A stretch of DNA of 64,000 bases, taken from contig NZ_JFZB01000002.1 of NCBI RefSeq assembly GCF_000740785.1, positions 1 through 64,000 on the forward strand, written 5' to 3'. Made by a program: the position numbers and the translations under genes. The DNA is from Paenirhodobacter enshiensis. GTDB taxonomy: Bacteria; Pseudomonadota; Alphaproteobacteria; Rhodobacterales; Rhodobacteraceae. This document shows positions 52,480 to 64,000 of this stretch, piece by piece (within the stretch, counting starts at the first letter, position 1; every line of letters starts with the position of its first letter). The notes below the pieces were generated by a model. It was not told the DNA's origin. It worked only from the letters and a program-made list of their open reading frames with translations, and did not search any database.

Positions 52480-53799
52480 ATGACGACACGGATACCCCCG
52501 GATGCCCGCTTGCGCGGAACCGGCAGAACCCTGGCGGGGCTGGTGGGCGATCACGCCGGGACGGCGCTGCTTCTGGGCTGGGTCGTGCTGGCGATCGCCG
52601 GCAACATCGGGCAATGGGGCGGCGACATGGCGGCACTGTGGTTCGCGGGCCATTTCCTCGCCGCGGGGCAGCCCGATCTGGTCTATGCCGCCCCACCGGG
52701 CTTCTTCGGCGGCACCCCGCCCGCATGGCAGCCGCTGCTTGACGCCGAACTGCGGGGCCGCCCGGCGGCGGTCGTCTATTCCTATGCCTATCCGCCGGTC
52801 TGGGCCGGGCTGATGGCCCCGGTCAGCCGCGAGCTGAGCGCGCAGCGGTTTCTCGATCTGGCGATGGTGGCGAATGTGCTGATGCTCGCGGGCTGCGTGC
52901 TGCTCGCCGAGCGGATCGCCCGGCCCCGCATCCTGTCGCGCTCCGCCTTTCGGTGCTGGGGGGTCGCGGTTCTGGCAATCACTCTGCCGGCGCAGATCGC
53001 TCTGGCCTACAATCAGCCGAACATCCTGATCTCGTTCCTGACGCTTGCCTGTTTCGCCCTTCTCGACCGGCATCCGCGGCTGGCGGGAGGGCTGCTCGGC
53101 CTTGCCGCGGCGATCAAGCTGCTGCCCATCGCGCTGTGCCTGCTGTTCCTGCCCCGACGCCGGTTCGGGGCTCTGGCTGCCTGTCTGGCGACCGCCGCGG
53201 CACTCGCGGTGCTGTCGGTGGCATGGCTCGGCTGGCCACTGCACCGGGCTTTCCTCGATCAGCTGGCGCTGGCATCGGAGAACATGGTGTGGGGCTACAT
53301 GAACCCCGCGCCACGGATCGCGGTGCAGGATCTGCTGGCGCATTTCGGGCTGGCAGAGACCTTTCATTTCGACCAGGCATGGCTGGCCTTCGGTCATCCC
53401 TCCGCGCCGGTGAGCACCGGGGCCGGGATCGTGGCCCTCGCCGGAACGCTCGCCACCGCGCTGGCCTGGCGTGCCCGCGGCGCCGGCGGACAGACCGAAA
53501 TGACGCTCGGCCTGCTGGCGCTCAGCATCGGGATCTTCCTGCTCGGACCGCTGAGCTGGCTGCATTACATGATCGTGCCGATGCTGATCGCACCGGCGAT
53601 CCTCGCCCGTATGGCGCCACTGCCGGCCACGGCCGTTCTGCTCGGGGCAATCGCGCTCGATACGCCGGCGGCGACGCAGCTTCTGTCGCTGCGCACCTTC
53701 ACCTGGGTGCAGAGCGCGTTCTGGACCGGGCTGTGCGCTCTTGCCGTCGCGCTGCTGCTGCGCCGCGACCCGCCCCGGGAACGAAAGCCCGGCGAATGA
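52480..53799 (+). CDS. GT87-like multi-pass membrane protein (DUF2029)
   Basis: The 439-residue protein has at least nine hydrophobic segments. The N-terminal periplasmic region with [24 protein letters not shown] and [19 protein letters not shown] matches DUF2029/glycosyltransferase family 87, in which the Asp of the first loop is the likely catalytic or donor-binding residue. These enzymes use polyprenol-linked sugars. ATG 52480 comes 79 bases after cfa. The next gene, carB, starts 121 bases after its stop. Substrate and pathway cannot be told. Confidence 0.82.
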   Translation: MTTRIPPDARLRGTGRTLAGLVGDHAGTALLLGWVVLAIAGNIGQWGGDMAALWFAGHFLAAGQPDLVYAAPPGFFGGTPPAWQPLLDAELRGRPAAVVYSYAYPPVWAGLMAPVSRELSAQRFLDLAMVANVLMLAGCVLLAERIARPRILSRSAFRCWGVAVLAITLPAQIALAYNQPNILISFLTLACFALLDRHPRLAGGLLGLAAAIKLLPIALCLLFLPRRRFGALAACLATAAALAVLSVAWLGWPLHRAFLDQLALASENMVWGYMNPAPRIAVQDLLAHFGLAETFHFDQAWLAFGHPSAPVSTGAGIVALAGTLATALAWRARGAGGQTEMTLGLLALSIGIFLLGPLSWLHYMIVPMLIAPAILARMAPLPATAVLLGAIALDTPAATQLLSLRTFTWVQSAFWTGLCALAVALLLRRDPPRERKPGE

Positions 53800-53920
53800 C
53801 CCCCGGAATGCCCCTTTGGCCCTTGCACAAAGCCGTTCCCTGACTATAACCCCCATCAATTTGCGCAGAGCCTGGCCGGGCCCTGCGCTTCTTGCTGCCA
53901 ACCGATCAAAGGGGCCCATC

Positions 53921-57253
<3,333 letters not shown>

Positions 57254-57301
57254 CCGGATCCCTCAGGGGGCGCCCCGGCGCGCCCCTGCACACCAAAGAA
57301 C

Positions 57302-57340
57302 AACGCGCGCGAAGGTCTCCCCTTTCGCGCGCGTTTTCCT
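57302..57340 (+). terminator. Rho-independent terminator of carB
   Basis: AACGCGCGCGAA / TTCGCGCGCGTT, a 12-bp perfect stem with a loop of 10 bases that can extend by a GG/CC pair, followed by TTCCTTTT. Confidence 0.88.
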
Positions 57341-57354
57341 TTTCGGCTTTCCAT

Positions 57355-57409
57355 AAATATCCCGGGGGTGAATTTGCCTGAAAGGCAAAGAGGGGGCAGC
57401 GCCCCCTCT
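57355..57409 (+). repeat. Intergenic repeat element, copy 5 (after carB)
   Basis: AAATATCCCGGGGGTGAA, a TTTGCCT-GAA-AGGCAAA palindrome and GAGGGGG-CAGCG-CCCCCTC with a T-rich end. The middle palindrome differs completely in sequence from the other copies but keeps the pairing. Confidence 0.85.
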
Positions 57410-57452
57410 CTTTTTTCACCCCACGGACGAACCGCCCTCAGTGCCCGATGAC

Positions 57453-58223
<771 letters not shown>

Positions 58224-58233
58224 GGGTTACTCC

Positions 58234-59550
58234 TTAGCGGTTGTCACGTTTCAGCTTGCGCTCGAGATACATCGAATAGCGCGACATGCCGAAGTTGATA
58301 ATGAAGAAGATGGCACCGACGAAGACGAAGAACTCCCAATAGATGCCCTTCCACGCGAAATCCGCGCGGATCGTATCGGGGATCGACTTCAGCGGCTCGA
58401 ACAGACCGACGAAGGTGACGAGGGTCGTGTCCTTGAACATGGCGATGAAGCTCGACACGATACCGGGGATCGAGATCTTCAGCGCCTGCGGCAGAACGAT
58501 CAGCCGCTGCGCCTTCCAGTAATCGAGGCCGAGCGCATCGGCCGCCTCGTATTGCCCGCGCGGCAGCGCCGCCAGACCGCCGCGGATCACCTCGGCGATA
58601 TAGGCGGCCGAGAACAGCGTCACCAGGATCATCACCCGCAAGATGATGTCGAAATTGGTGCCCGGCGGCAGGAAATAGTTCAGCAGCAGCGAGGCCACGA
58701 ACAGCAGCGCGATCAGCGGCACACCGCGGACGAACTCGATGAAGCCGATGGAGAACATCTTCACGAGGAACATGTCCGACCGCCGGCCGAGCGCCAGCAC
58801 GATCCCCAGAGGCAGCGACATCACGATGCCGCCCGCGCCCAGCACGATCGCCAGCAGGAAGCCGCCGAACTGGCGCGAGGGCACCGACTGGATCGAGACC
58901 GGCAGCACCTTGCCCAGCAGATCGTCGATCGGCCCGGTCAGGAACAGCCAGAACAGCACCGGCACCACGACCGCGGCGAGCGCCGCAAGAATCGCGTTCT
59001 TCGCGACCAGCACACGCCACAGCACCGCGCCGATGACGAAGCCCACCCCGATCATCGCCACCGGCCAGACCGATCCGCCCCACAAAAGCCAGATCGCCAC
59101 CAGCGGATAAACGAGCGAGCCCCACAACAGCCTGCGCGGCAGCTGCGAGAACAGCACCGGCGCCAGCGCCAGCAAGAACAGCACGAAGGTCAGCACCGGG
59201 CGCCAGTAGATCTCGGCCGGATAGAAGCCGAAGATGAACTGGTTCCAGCGTGCCCGGATCACCGCCCAGCACGCACCGCTTGCCCCCTCGCCCCAGGTAG
59301 TGGCGATGGTCTTGCGGCAGGCGGCGAGCGAATCGGCGTTCCACACGCCGTGCAGGAACCAGGGCGCGAAATGGCTGACCAGCAGCCAGATCAGACCGAT
59401 CCCGATCACCGTCAGGAAGGCATTCCCCCAGCTCGAGAACAGCTTCTCGCGCAGCCACAGCGACACGCCCGAGGCCTTGGCCGGCGGCGGCAGCGGATCG
59501 AGCATCAGCTTGCGCACATAGGGTGCCGAAGGCGAAGTCTTGCCAATCAT
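58234..59550 (-). CDS. bztC: Amino-acid ABC transporter permease BztC
   Basis: The 438-residue inner-membrane permease has an N-terminal membrane region with a large periplasmic part, several helices in the middle (ALVFSQLPRRLLWG-type) and the C-terminal permease core with the EAA loop RGGLAALPRGQYEAADALGLDYWKAQRLIVLPQALK. Its length and order after BztB match BztC. BztB and BztC form the heterodimeric channel for acidic and amide amino acids. Its ATG lies one base after the bztB stop, so translation is coupled. Confidence 0.93.
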   Translation of the reverse strand: MIGKTSPSAPYVRKLMLDPLPPPAKASGVSLWLREKLFSSWGNAFLTVIGIGLIWLLVSHFAPWFLHGVWNADSLAACRKTIATTWGEGASGACWAVIRARWNQFIFGFYPAEIYWRPVLTFVLFLLALAPVLFSQLPRRLLWGSLVYPLVAIWLLWGGSVWPVAMIGVGFVIGAVLWRVLVAKNAILAALAAVVVPVLFWLFLTGPIDDLLGKVLPVSIQSVPSRQFGGFLLAIVLGAGGIVMSLPLGIVLALGRRSDMFLVKMFSIGFIEFVRGVPLIALLFVASLLLNYFLPPGTNFDIILRVMILVTLFSAAYIAEVIRGGLAALPRGQYEAADALGLDYWKAQRLIVLPQALKISIPGIVSSFIAMFKDTTLVTFVGLFEPLKSIPDTIRADFAWKGIYWEFFVFVGAIFFIINFGMSRYSMYLERKLKRDNR

Positions 59551-59551
59551 C

Positions 59552-60817
59552 TCAGCGCTCCTTCAGCTTAACTTTGCGGTTGAACGCGTTCATCACCGTC
59601 GAGATCACCAGCGACAGCCCGAGATAGATCAGCATCATCAACAGAATACATTCCAGCTCGCGTCCGGTCTGGTTCAGCGTGATACCGCCGAGCGTGCCGC
59701 GCAGATCCATGTACCCCACGGCGATCGCCAGCGACGAGTTCTTCATCAGGTTCAGGTATTGCGAGATCAGCGGCGGGATGATGACGCGCAGCGCCTGCGG
59801 CAGGATCACCAGGCTCATCGTGCGCCCCGGCCGCAGACCGAGGGCGAAGGCCGCCTCGCTCTGGCCTTTCGACACCGACAGGATGCCGGCGCGGACGTTC
59901 TCGGCGATGAAGGCGCCGGTATAGAGCGACAGCCCCGCCCAAAGCGCGACGAAAGAGTTCGACACATTGGTGCCGCCGACGAAGTTGAAACCCTTCAGCA
60001 CCGGCTCGTGGATGCGGAAGCCAAGCGCCACCGCCACCACCACCACCGGAACCAGCACGATCAGAATGCTTTTCCACCAGGTCGTCGGGCGCGCGCCGGT
60101 GCTCTCCTGCACTGCGTCGGCCCATTTGCGGAACCGCGCATTGGCCCAGATCGAGACCGCCAGAACCGCGAAAACCAGCACCCAGTCGACCGAAACCGGC
60201 ATCAGCGGCGTGTCGATCGTGCCGAGCGAGCGGCCGAAGCTCGCCGAGGGGATCGCGGTATAGCGGTTGGTGAAGGCCACCGAATCGAACAGCATCATCG
60301 AGGCCGAGGCCTCGCCGGTCGCCGGATTGACCTTGTATTCGTTCGGCCCCGGCGCGATCTCGGTCAGCACCGCCATCGACACCAGGATCCACAGCAGCAC
60401 CGGGATGTTGCGGAAGGTCTCGACATAGACGGTCATCAGCCGCGCCACGAGCCAGTTCTTCGACAGCCGCAGCACGCCCACGAAGATCCCGATCACCGTC
60501 GCCGCCGCACAGCCGAGGACCGAGATCCACACCGTGTTCAGCAGCCCCACCAGCATCGCGCGCCCATGGGTGCTGTCGTTGCTGTAGGGGATCAGATACT
60601 GGGCGATGTCATAGCCCGAACGGTTCCACAGGAACCCGAAATTGAAATCCTTGCCGAGGGCATGGAGGTTGCGGACCGTGTTGTCCACCAGCCAGCCCGC
60701 CGCAGCCATCACCGCGATCAGCACGACGACCTGAATGGTCAGCGAGCGATACCGGGTGTCATAAATCAGCTGACTGAGCCGGAATCCCTGTTCCGGCGCA
60801 TCGGGTGCGCTTGTCAT
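59552..60817 (-). CDS. bztB: Amino-acid ABC transporter permease BztB
   Basis: The 421-residue permease begins MTSAPDAPEQGFRLSQLIYDTRYRS and has two hydrophobic blocks separated by a long periplasmic part typical of the Bzt/Aap group. The EAA-like loop ENVRAGILSVSKGQSEAAFALGLRPGRTMSLVILPQALR stands near residue 315. It forms the channel with BztC. A hairpin lies upstream between it and bztA. GGGGAAG acts as ribosome site. Confidence 0.93.
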   Translation of the reverse strand: MTSAPDAPEQGFRLSQLIYDTRYRSLTIQVVVLIAVMAAAGWLVDNTVRNLHALGKDFNFGFLWNRSGYDIAQYLIPYSNDSTHGRAMLVGLLNTVWISVLGCAAATVIGIFVGVLRLSKNWLVARLMTVYVETFRNIPVLLWILVSMAVLTEIAPGPNEYKVNPATGEASASMMLFDSVAFTNRYTAIPSASFGRSLGTIDTPLMPVSVDWVLVFAVLAVSIWANARFRKWADAVQESTGARPTTWWKSILIVLVPVVVVAVALGFRIHEPVLKGFNFVGGTNVSNSFVALWAGLSLYTGAFIAENVRAGILSVSKGQSEAAFALGLRPGRTMSLVILPQALRVIIPPLISQYLNLMKNSSLAIAVGYMDLRGTLGGITLNQTGRELECILLMMLIYLGLSLVISTVMNAFNRKVKLKER

Positions 60818-60910
60818 GTTGCTTCCCCTGTTCCCGCTCTCACGCCCGGGTTTGCCCCGTATTGTCGTGATGCCTTTCGGCCCGCGAGGTCACTCTATTC
60901 GAAACGGAAG

Positions 60911-60940
60911 GGGGGCGCGCCGACGAATCGGTGCGCCCCC
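60911..60940 (-). terminator. Intercistronic hairpin between bztA and bztB
   Basis: GGGGGCGC plus GCCG pairs with CGGT and GCGCCCCC to form a 12-bp stem with a 6-base loop and one G-T pair. It lacks a T run, so it probably acts as partial terminator or mRNA stabiliser that favours bztA, the binding protein. Confidence 0.65.
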
Positions 60941-60953
60941 GGAGAATCAGCCC

Positions 60954-61973
60954 TTACCGGAACGGCGGGGCATACATCAGACCGCCCTGCGTCCACTGGG
61001 CGTTCAGGCCGCGGGCCAGACCGATCGGGGTCTTCTCGCCGATATTGGCCTCGAAGATCTCGCCATAGTTGCCGCCGGCCTTGATCGCCTTGACGGCCCA
61101 GTCGTTCGGAACACCCATCATCGCGCCGAGGTTGCCCTCATGGCCGAGCAGACGGTTGATTTCCGGGTTCTCGGTGCCCTTGGCCAGTTCGTCGACGTTG
61201 GCGGCGGTCACGCCGTATTCCTCGCCGGCGACCAGCGCATAGAAGGTCCAGCCGACGATATCGCCCCAGTTGTTGTCGCCGTGGCGCACGGCCGGCCCGA
61301 GCGGCTCTTTCGAGATGATCTCCGGCAGGATGATGTAGTCCTGCGGGCTCGGGAAGGCGGCACGCGTCGCGGCGAGGCCCGAGGCGTCGGTGGTATAGGC
61401 GTCACAGGCGCCGGCCAGGAACTGCTGCTCGCCCTCGGCATTCGAATCGATGGCGATCGGCTGATAGGTCATGCCGTTCGACTTGAAGTAGTCGGCGAGG
61501 TTGAGTTCCGTCGTGGTGCCGGTCTGGATGCAGACCGAAGCGCCGTTCAGCTCCTTGGCCGAGGTCACGCCCGAATCCTTGCGCACCATGAAGCCCTGGC
61601 CGTCGTAGTAGTTGATCGCCGGGAAATCCATCTTCAGATCGGTTTCGCGCGAGAAGGTGCGGGTGGTGTTGCGCACCAGCAGATCGACTTCGCCCGAGGC
61701 CAGCGCGGTGAAGCGGGTCTGGCCGGTGGTGGGGACATATTTCACCTTGGCGGGGTCGCCCAGAACGGCCGCGGCGACGGCCTTGCACAGCGCGACATCG
61801 AAGCCCGACCAGTTGCCGTTGGCATCGGGCGCGGCAAAGCCCACGAGGCCCGTGTTGACGCCGCAGTTCACGACGCCGCGTGCCTTGACATCATCGAGCG
61901 TGCCGGCGGACGCAGCGCCCGCAGCCGACAGACCGGCCACGACGAGCGTGCCGAAAATAACCGAAGTTTTCAT
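60954..61973 (-). CDS. bztA: Amino-acid ABC transporter substrate-binding protein BztA
   Basis: The 339-residue periplasmic protein starts with a Sec signal (MKTSVIFGTLVVAGLSAAGA, cleavage after ASA). The mature part has the polar amino-acid SBP_bac_3 layout: DDVKARGVVNCGVNTGLVGFAAPDA, then FDVALCKAVAAAVLGD, VDLLVRNTTRTFSRE and ASVCIQTGTTTELNLADYF. It matches BztA/AapJ-type proteins, which bind glutamate, glutamine, aspartate and asparagine. The frame extends upstream to 62081, but the signal peptide at 61973 fixes the start. First gene of bztABCD. Confidence 0.94.
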   Translation of the reverse strand: MKTSVIFGTLVVAGLSAAGAASAGTLDDVKARGVVNCGVNTGLVGFAAPDANGNWSGFDVALCKAVAAAVLGDPAKVKYVPTTGQTRFTALASGEVDLLVRNTTRTFSRETDLKMDFPAINYYDGQGFMVRKDSGVTSAKELNGASVCIQTGTTTELNLADYFKSNGMTYQPIAIDSNAEGEQQFLAGACDAYTTDASGLAATRAAFPSPQDYIILPEIISKEPLGPAVRHGDNNWGDIVGWTFYALVAGEEYGVTAANVDELAKGTENPEINRLLGHEGNLGAMMGVPNDWAVKAIKAGGNYGEIFEANIGEKTPIGLARGLNAQWTQGGLMYAPPFR

Positions 61974-62172
61974 GCTTACCTCTTCCTGAGTTGCCGCTCG
62001 CCAAGGCACAGAGCGGTTCGAATGCCCGTATGGGGTCTGGATGGTTTCGAGGACGGGTCCTCGTGCCACCAGTTTGGGCAAAAGCGTATCGCAAGGTCAA
62101 GAGGGGGATCGCGGCCCCGTGATCATCAAATCAAAAGTTATGCAATCGGTAAAAATATGGGCGATATACAGT

Positions 62173-62889
62173 TCAAGGCCGGTCCAAAAACTCCCAGAAC
62201 CGCTCCGCCTCGGCCAGCGCCGCACGGCGGCGCTCGGCATGGGCAACGGCCTCCTCGTCGGCGCCCCATTGCTCGGCCTGCCAGTCCTCGTCGATGCGCG
62301 ACAGGGGCCAGGCCTCGGCCGCGGTCAGCCGTCCGCCGGCGAGCGCCAGCGCCAGCGCCAGCGAGCCGCTGAGGGTGACGAAATCGTGGAACGCCGCCAG
62401 ACGCCAGTCATCGAGCGTAGCCACCCGCTCTGCCAGACGCGCCAGCGCGTGCCCGGGCTGGGTCACAGGAACGATGCCCTCGGTCGTCACCAGCCGCGCA
62501 CCGGTCTCGGCCTCCAGCCAGTCGAGAATCGGGTCCCATCCGGCGCGCTGACGCGCGGCGAGTTCATCCGGCCCGTCGGCCCGGTAGCACAACAGATCCG
62601 TCGCGCCGTATTCGGCGAGCATCTCCGCCACCGCATCATGCTGCGGGCGGACCTTGTCGATCACCGAATTCGCGGTGCGCGTCACCGGCATGATGACGGG
62701 ATCGACCTTCTCTTCCTGCGCCTGCCATTCGGCGGCGATGGCCTCGGCCAAGGCGCGGCCCGGCACCACCAGCGGCGCTTTCGCCGGGGTGCGCAGCTTG
62801 CGCGCATCGAGCGCGATACCGTATCCGCCCGGCTCCTCGGTCACGCCGACCGTGGTCCAGAACCGTTTCGGTGCCCAACCGCTGCTCAT
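62173..62889 (-). CDS. ATP12-family F1-ATPase assembly chaperone
   Basis: The 238-residue protein has the ATP12 pattern: WAPKRFWTTVGVTEEPGGYGIALDARKLRTPAKAPLVVP at the N-terminus, EWQAQEEKVDPVIMPVTRTANSVIDKV in the middle (family signature), and LCYRADGPDELAARQRAGWDPILDWLE. ATP12 binds the alpha subunit during F1 assembly in mitochondria and alphaproteobacteria. The ATG overlaps the stop of the HAD gene by four bases, a common arrangement in Rhodobacteraceae. It is the last gene of the reverse-strand run. Confidence 0.92.
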   Translation of the reverse strand: MSSGWAPKRFWTTVGVTEEPGGYGIALDARKLRTPAKAPLVVPGRALAEAIAAEWQAQEEKVDPVIMPVTRTANSVIDKVRPQHDAVAEMLAEYGATDLLCYRADGPDELAARQRAGWDPILDWLEAETGARLVTTEGIVPVTQPGHALARLAERVATLDDWRLAAFHDFVTLSGSLALALALAGGRLTAAEAWPLSRIDEDWQAEQWGADEEAVAHAERRRAALAEAERFWEFLDRP

Positions 62890-63551
62890 CCCCGCCCCTC
62901 CAGCAATTCACTCACCGCGGCCTCCAGTGCCGCGAAACTGTCGACCAGCCGGTCGGCCCCGGCGCTGCGCAGCGCCTCGATCGGGTGATAGCCCCAGCTG
63001 ACGCCCACCGTCGCCACACCCGCGGCGCGGCCCATCTCGATGTCATAGGTGGTATCGCCGATCATCACCGCATCGCGCGCATCGACCCCGGCATCGGCGA
63101 GCGCCGCCTCGACCATCGCCGGATGCGGTTTCGAGGGGTGATCGTCCGCCACCTGCCGGGTGAAGAAATACCCCCCGATGCCGTGGTGTTCGCACAGCGC
63201 ATCGAGACCGCGGCGCGATTTGCCCGTCGCGATGCCCAGAAGCATGTCCTCGCGCCCGGCGAGACGGTCGAGCGTCTCCGCCGCGCCGGGATAAAGCGGC
63301 GGCACCGCCAGCATCCGGCGCGCACGATAGGCGTCGCGGTAGCCCTGCACCACCATGTCGCGTTGCGAAAGCGGGGCATCGGGCAGCAACTGTGCCATCC
63401 CCTCATCGAGCGACAGCCCGACGACCGAGAGCATCTCGCTCCGGCTCGGCAAGGGCAGCCCCGCCGCCTCAATGCCCTGGGTCATCGCGGCGACGATATG
63501 GTTCTGGCTGTCCGACAGCGTGCCGTCGACGTCGAAGATAACAAGCTTCAT
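62886..63551 (-). CDS. HAD-superfamily phosphatase (phosphoglycolate phosphatase-like)
   Basis: The 221-residue HAD-IA hydrolase has motif I DVDGTLSDS (Asp8 nucleophile, Asp10), motif II as ATGKSRRGL near residue 108, the Lys motif KPHP (about residue 140), and motif IV GDTTYDIEMGRAAGVATVGVSWG (about residue 165). The Gph-like C1 cap domain is present. Substrate could be 2-phosphoglycolate but is not certain. It overlaps both neighbours by four bases (ATGA), so it is in an operon with the pseudouridine synthase and ATP12. Confidence 0.9.
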   Translation of the reverse strand: MKLVIFDVDGTLSDSQNHIVAAMTQGIEAAGLPLPSRSEMLSVVGLSLDEGMAQLLPDAPLSQRDMVVQGYRDAYRARRMLAVPPLYPGAAETLDRLAGREDMLLGIATGKSRRGLDALCEHHGIGGYFFTRQVADDHPSKPHPAMVEAALADAGVDARDAVMIGDTTYDIEMGRAAGVATVGVSWGYHPIEALRSAGADRLVDSFAALEAAVSELLEGRG

Positions 63552-64000
63552 TCGAGGTCCTCGAACGGGTCGGCGGGAACGTCGTTCTCGTGCCAGCCAA
63601 GCGCCGTCCAGGTGCGCTTCATATGCGCGGGCAGCGGCGCCACCACGGTGATGCGCTTCTTCGTCACCGGATGATCGAAGCTGATCTGGCGCGCGTGCAG
63701 ATGCAGCTTGCGGCTGATCTCGCCGCCGAGCTGCGCGCCCCAGCCATCGCCCAGATTCTCCTGACCCGAACCGCCGTATTTGCCATCGCCCACGATCGGA
63801 TGACCGAGTTCGGACATATGCGCGCGCAGCTGATGGGTGCGCCCGGTGATCGGCACCAGCGCGACCCAGCTCACCCGGGTGCCGAGCGCGTCGAGCACGG
63901 CGTAATCGGTCGTCGCGCGCTTCGCCTCGGGGTGGTCCTTCATCTTGGCGGGATGGATGCAGACCATCTTCTCGCCCTCGCCGCCGCGGCCATGGCCCGG
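63548..64000 (-). CDS. RluA/RluC-family pseudouridine synthase, C-terminal part (5' end outside window)
   Basis: The visible 151 residues, reading in from the right edge, carry C-terminal features of the RluA family: WVALVPITGRTHQLRAHMSELGHPIVGDGKYGG (TGRTHQLR-H and the GHPIVGD motif) and the ending EISRKLHLHARQISFDHP. The catalytic HRLD-Asp is in the missing part. The frame continues upstream of the last visible ATG (63967) through PGHGRGGEGEK to the window edge. It is probably an RluC-type 23S rRNA enzyme, but which site it modifies cannot be told from this part. Confidence 0.92.
   Translation of the reverse strand, partial: PGHGRGGEGEKMVCIHPAKMKDHPEAKRATTDYAVLDALGTRVSWVALVPITGRTHQLRAHMSELGHPIVGDGKYGGSGQENLGDGWGAQLGGEISRKLHLHARQISFDHPVTKKRITVVAPLPAHMKRTWTALGWHENDVPADPFEDLE

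Overview
This window looks like chromosomal DNA from a GC-rich alphaproteobacterium of the family Rhodobacteraceae (Rhodobacter, Paenirhodobacter or Paracoccus-like). The evidence is the very strong G/C third-position bias, which opens long mirror frames opposite nearly every gene; the BztABCD-type amino-acid ABC operon; the dnaG-rpoD pair; the rluC-like/HAD/ATP12 string; and a roughly 50-bp intergenic element with an AAATATCCCGGGGG core in five copies. There is no prophage, insertion sequence, integrase or CRISPR array. Most of the window is ordinary core genome with accessory genes inserted.

Layout. 1-7902: the repetitive tail of a truncated gene, then a membrane-stress-like locus. That locus holds a 27-residue membrane peptide, an XpaC-like protein, a TelA-like protein, a DUF2927 lipoprotein, an SPFH protein with a C-terminal GYF_2 domain and, beyond an opposing phytase-like gene, a double zinc-ribbon protein with one membrane anchor. 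7902-14268: sugar kinase, D-aminoacyl-tRNA deacylase, thymidine kinase, RhlE-type helicase, D-2-hydroxyacid dehydrogenase, CsaA, ProC, YbjN. 14903-19480: a polyamine-type ABC transporter (ATPase, binding protein, two permeases). 19562-24517: a RamB/ScfR-type regulator divergent from malate synthase, followed by isocitrate lyase, so a complete glyoxylate bypass next to its likely regulator. 24765-28937: rpoD and dnaG.

29226-32141: three TadG/TadE-like pseudopilin genes without secretion machinery. 32199-36071: homoserine dehydrogenase, a tiny lipoprotein, RecJ and two tandem tRNA-Glu genes (TTC, CTC). 36189-43677: a fused ring-cleavage dioxygenase/esterase, an M48 lipoprotein, small conserved genes, nitroreductase, CysZ/EI24-like membrane protein, methylmalonyl-CoA epimerase, a response regulator without a stop before an opposing GNAT gene, and a DavA-type amidase. 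43760-46446: DavB-type lysine 2-monooxygenase divergent from the amidase, then a LysR regulator. 46849-48804: a Met/His-rich periplasmic protein and a Tat-exported multicopper oxidase (copper tolerance). 48951-57253: AspRS, cyclopropane-fatty-acid synthase, a GT87-like protein, CarB. 57453-61973: bztDCBA (reverse strand). 62173-64000: ATP12, a HAD phosphatase and the end of an RluA-family pseudouridine synthase cut by the window edge.

Most notable observations: the XpaC/TelA/SPFH/zinc-ribbon locus as a possible integrated membrane-stress system; an exact 180-bp tandem duplication in the first gene; the dioxygenase-esterase fusion; the DavB/DavA pair; CTAG-type -10 elements placed directly before start codons, suggesting leaderless mRNAs; and the five-copy 3'-end repeat family. 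Functions are read from sequence motifs and family knowledge only; no database search was run.
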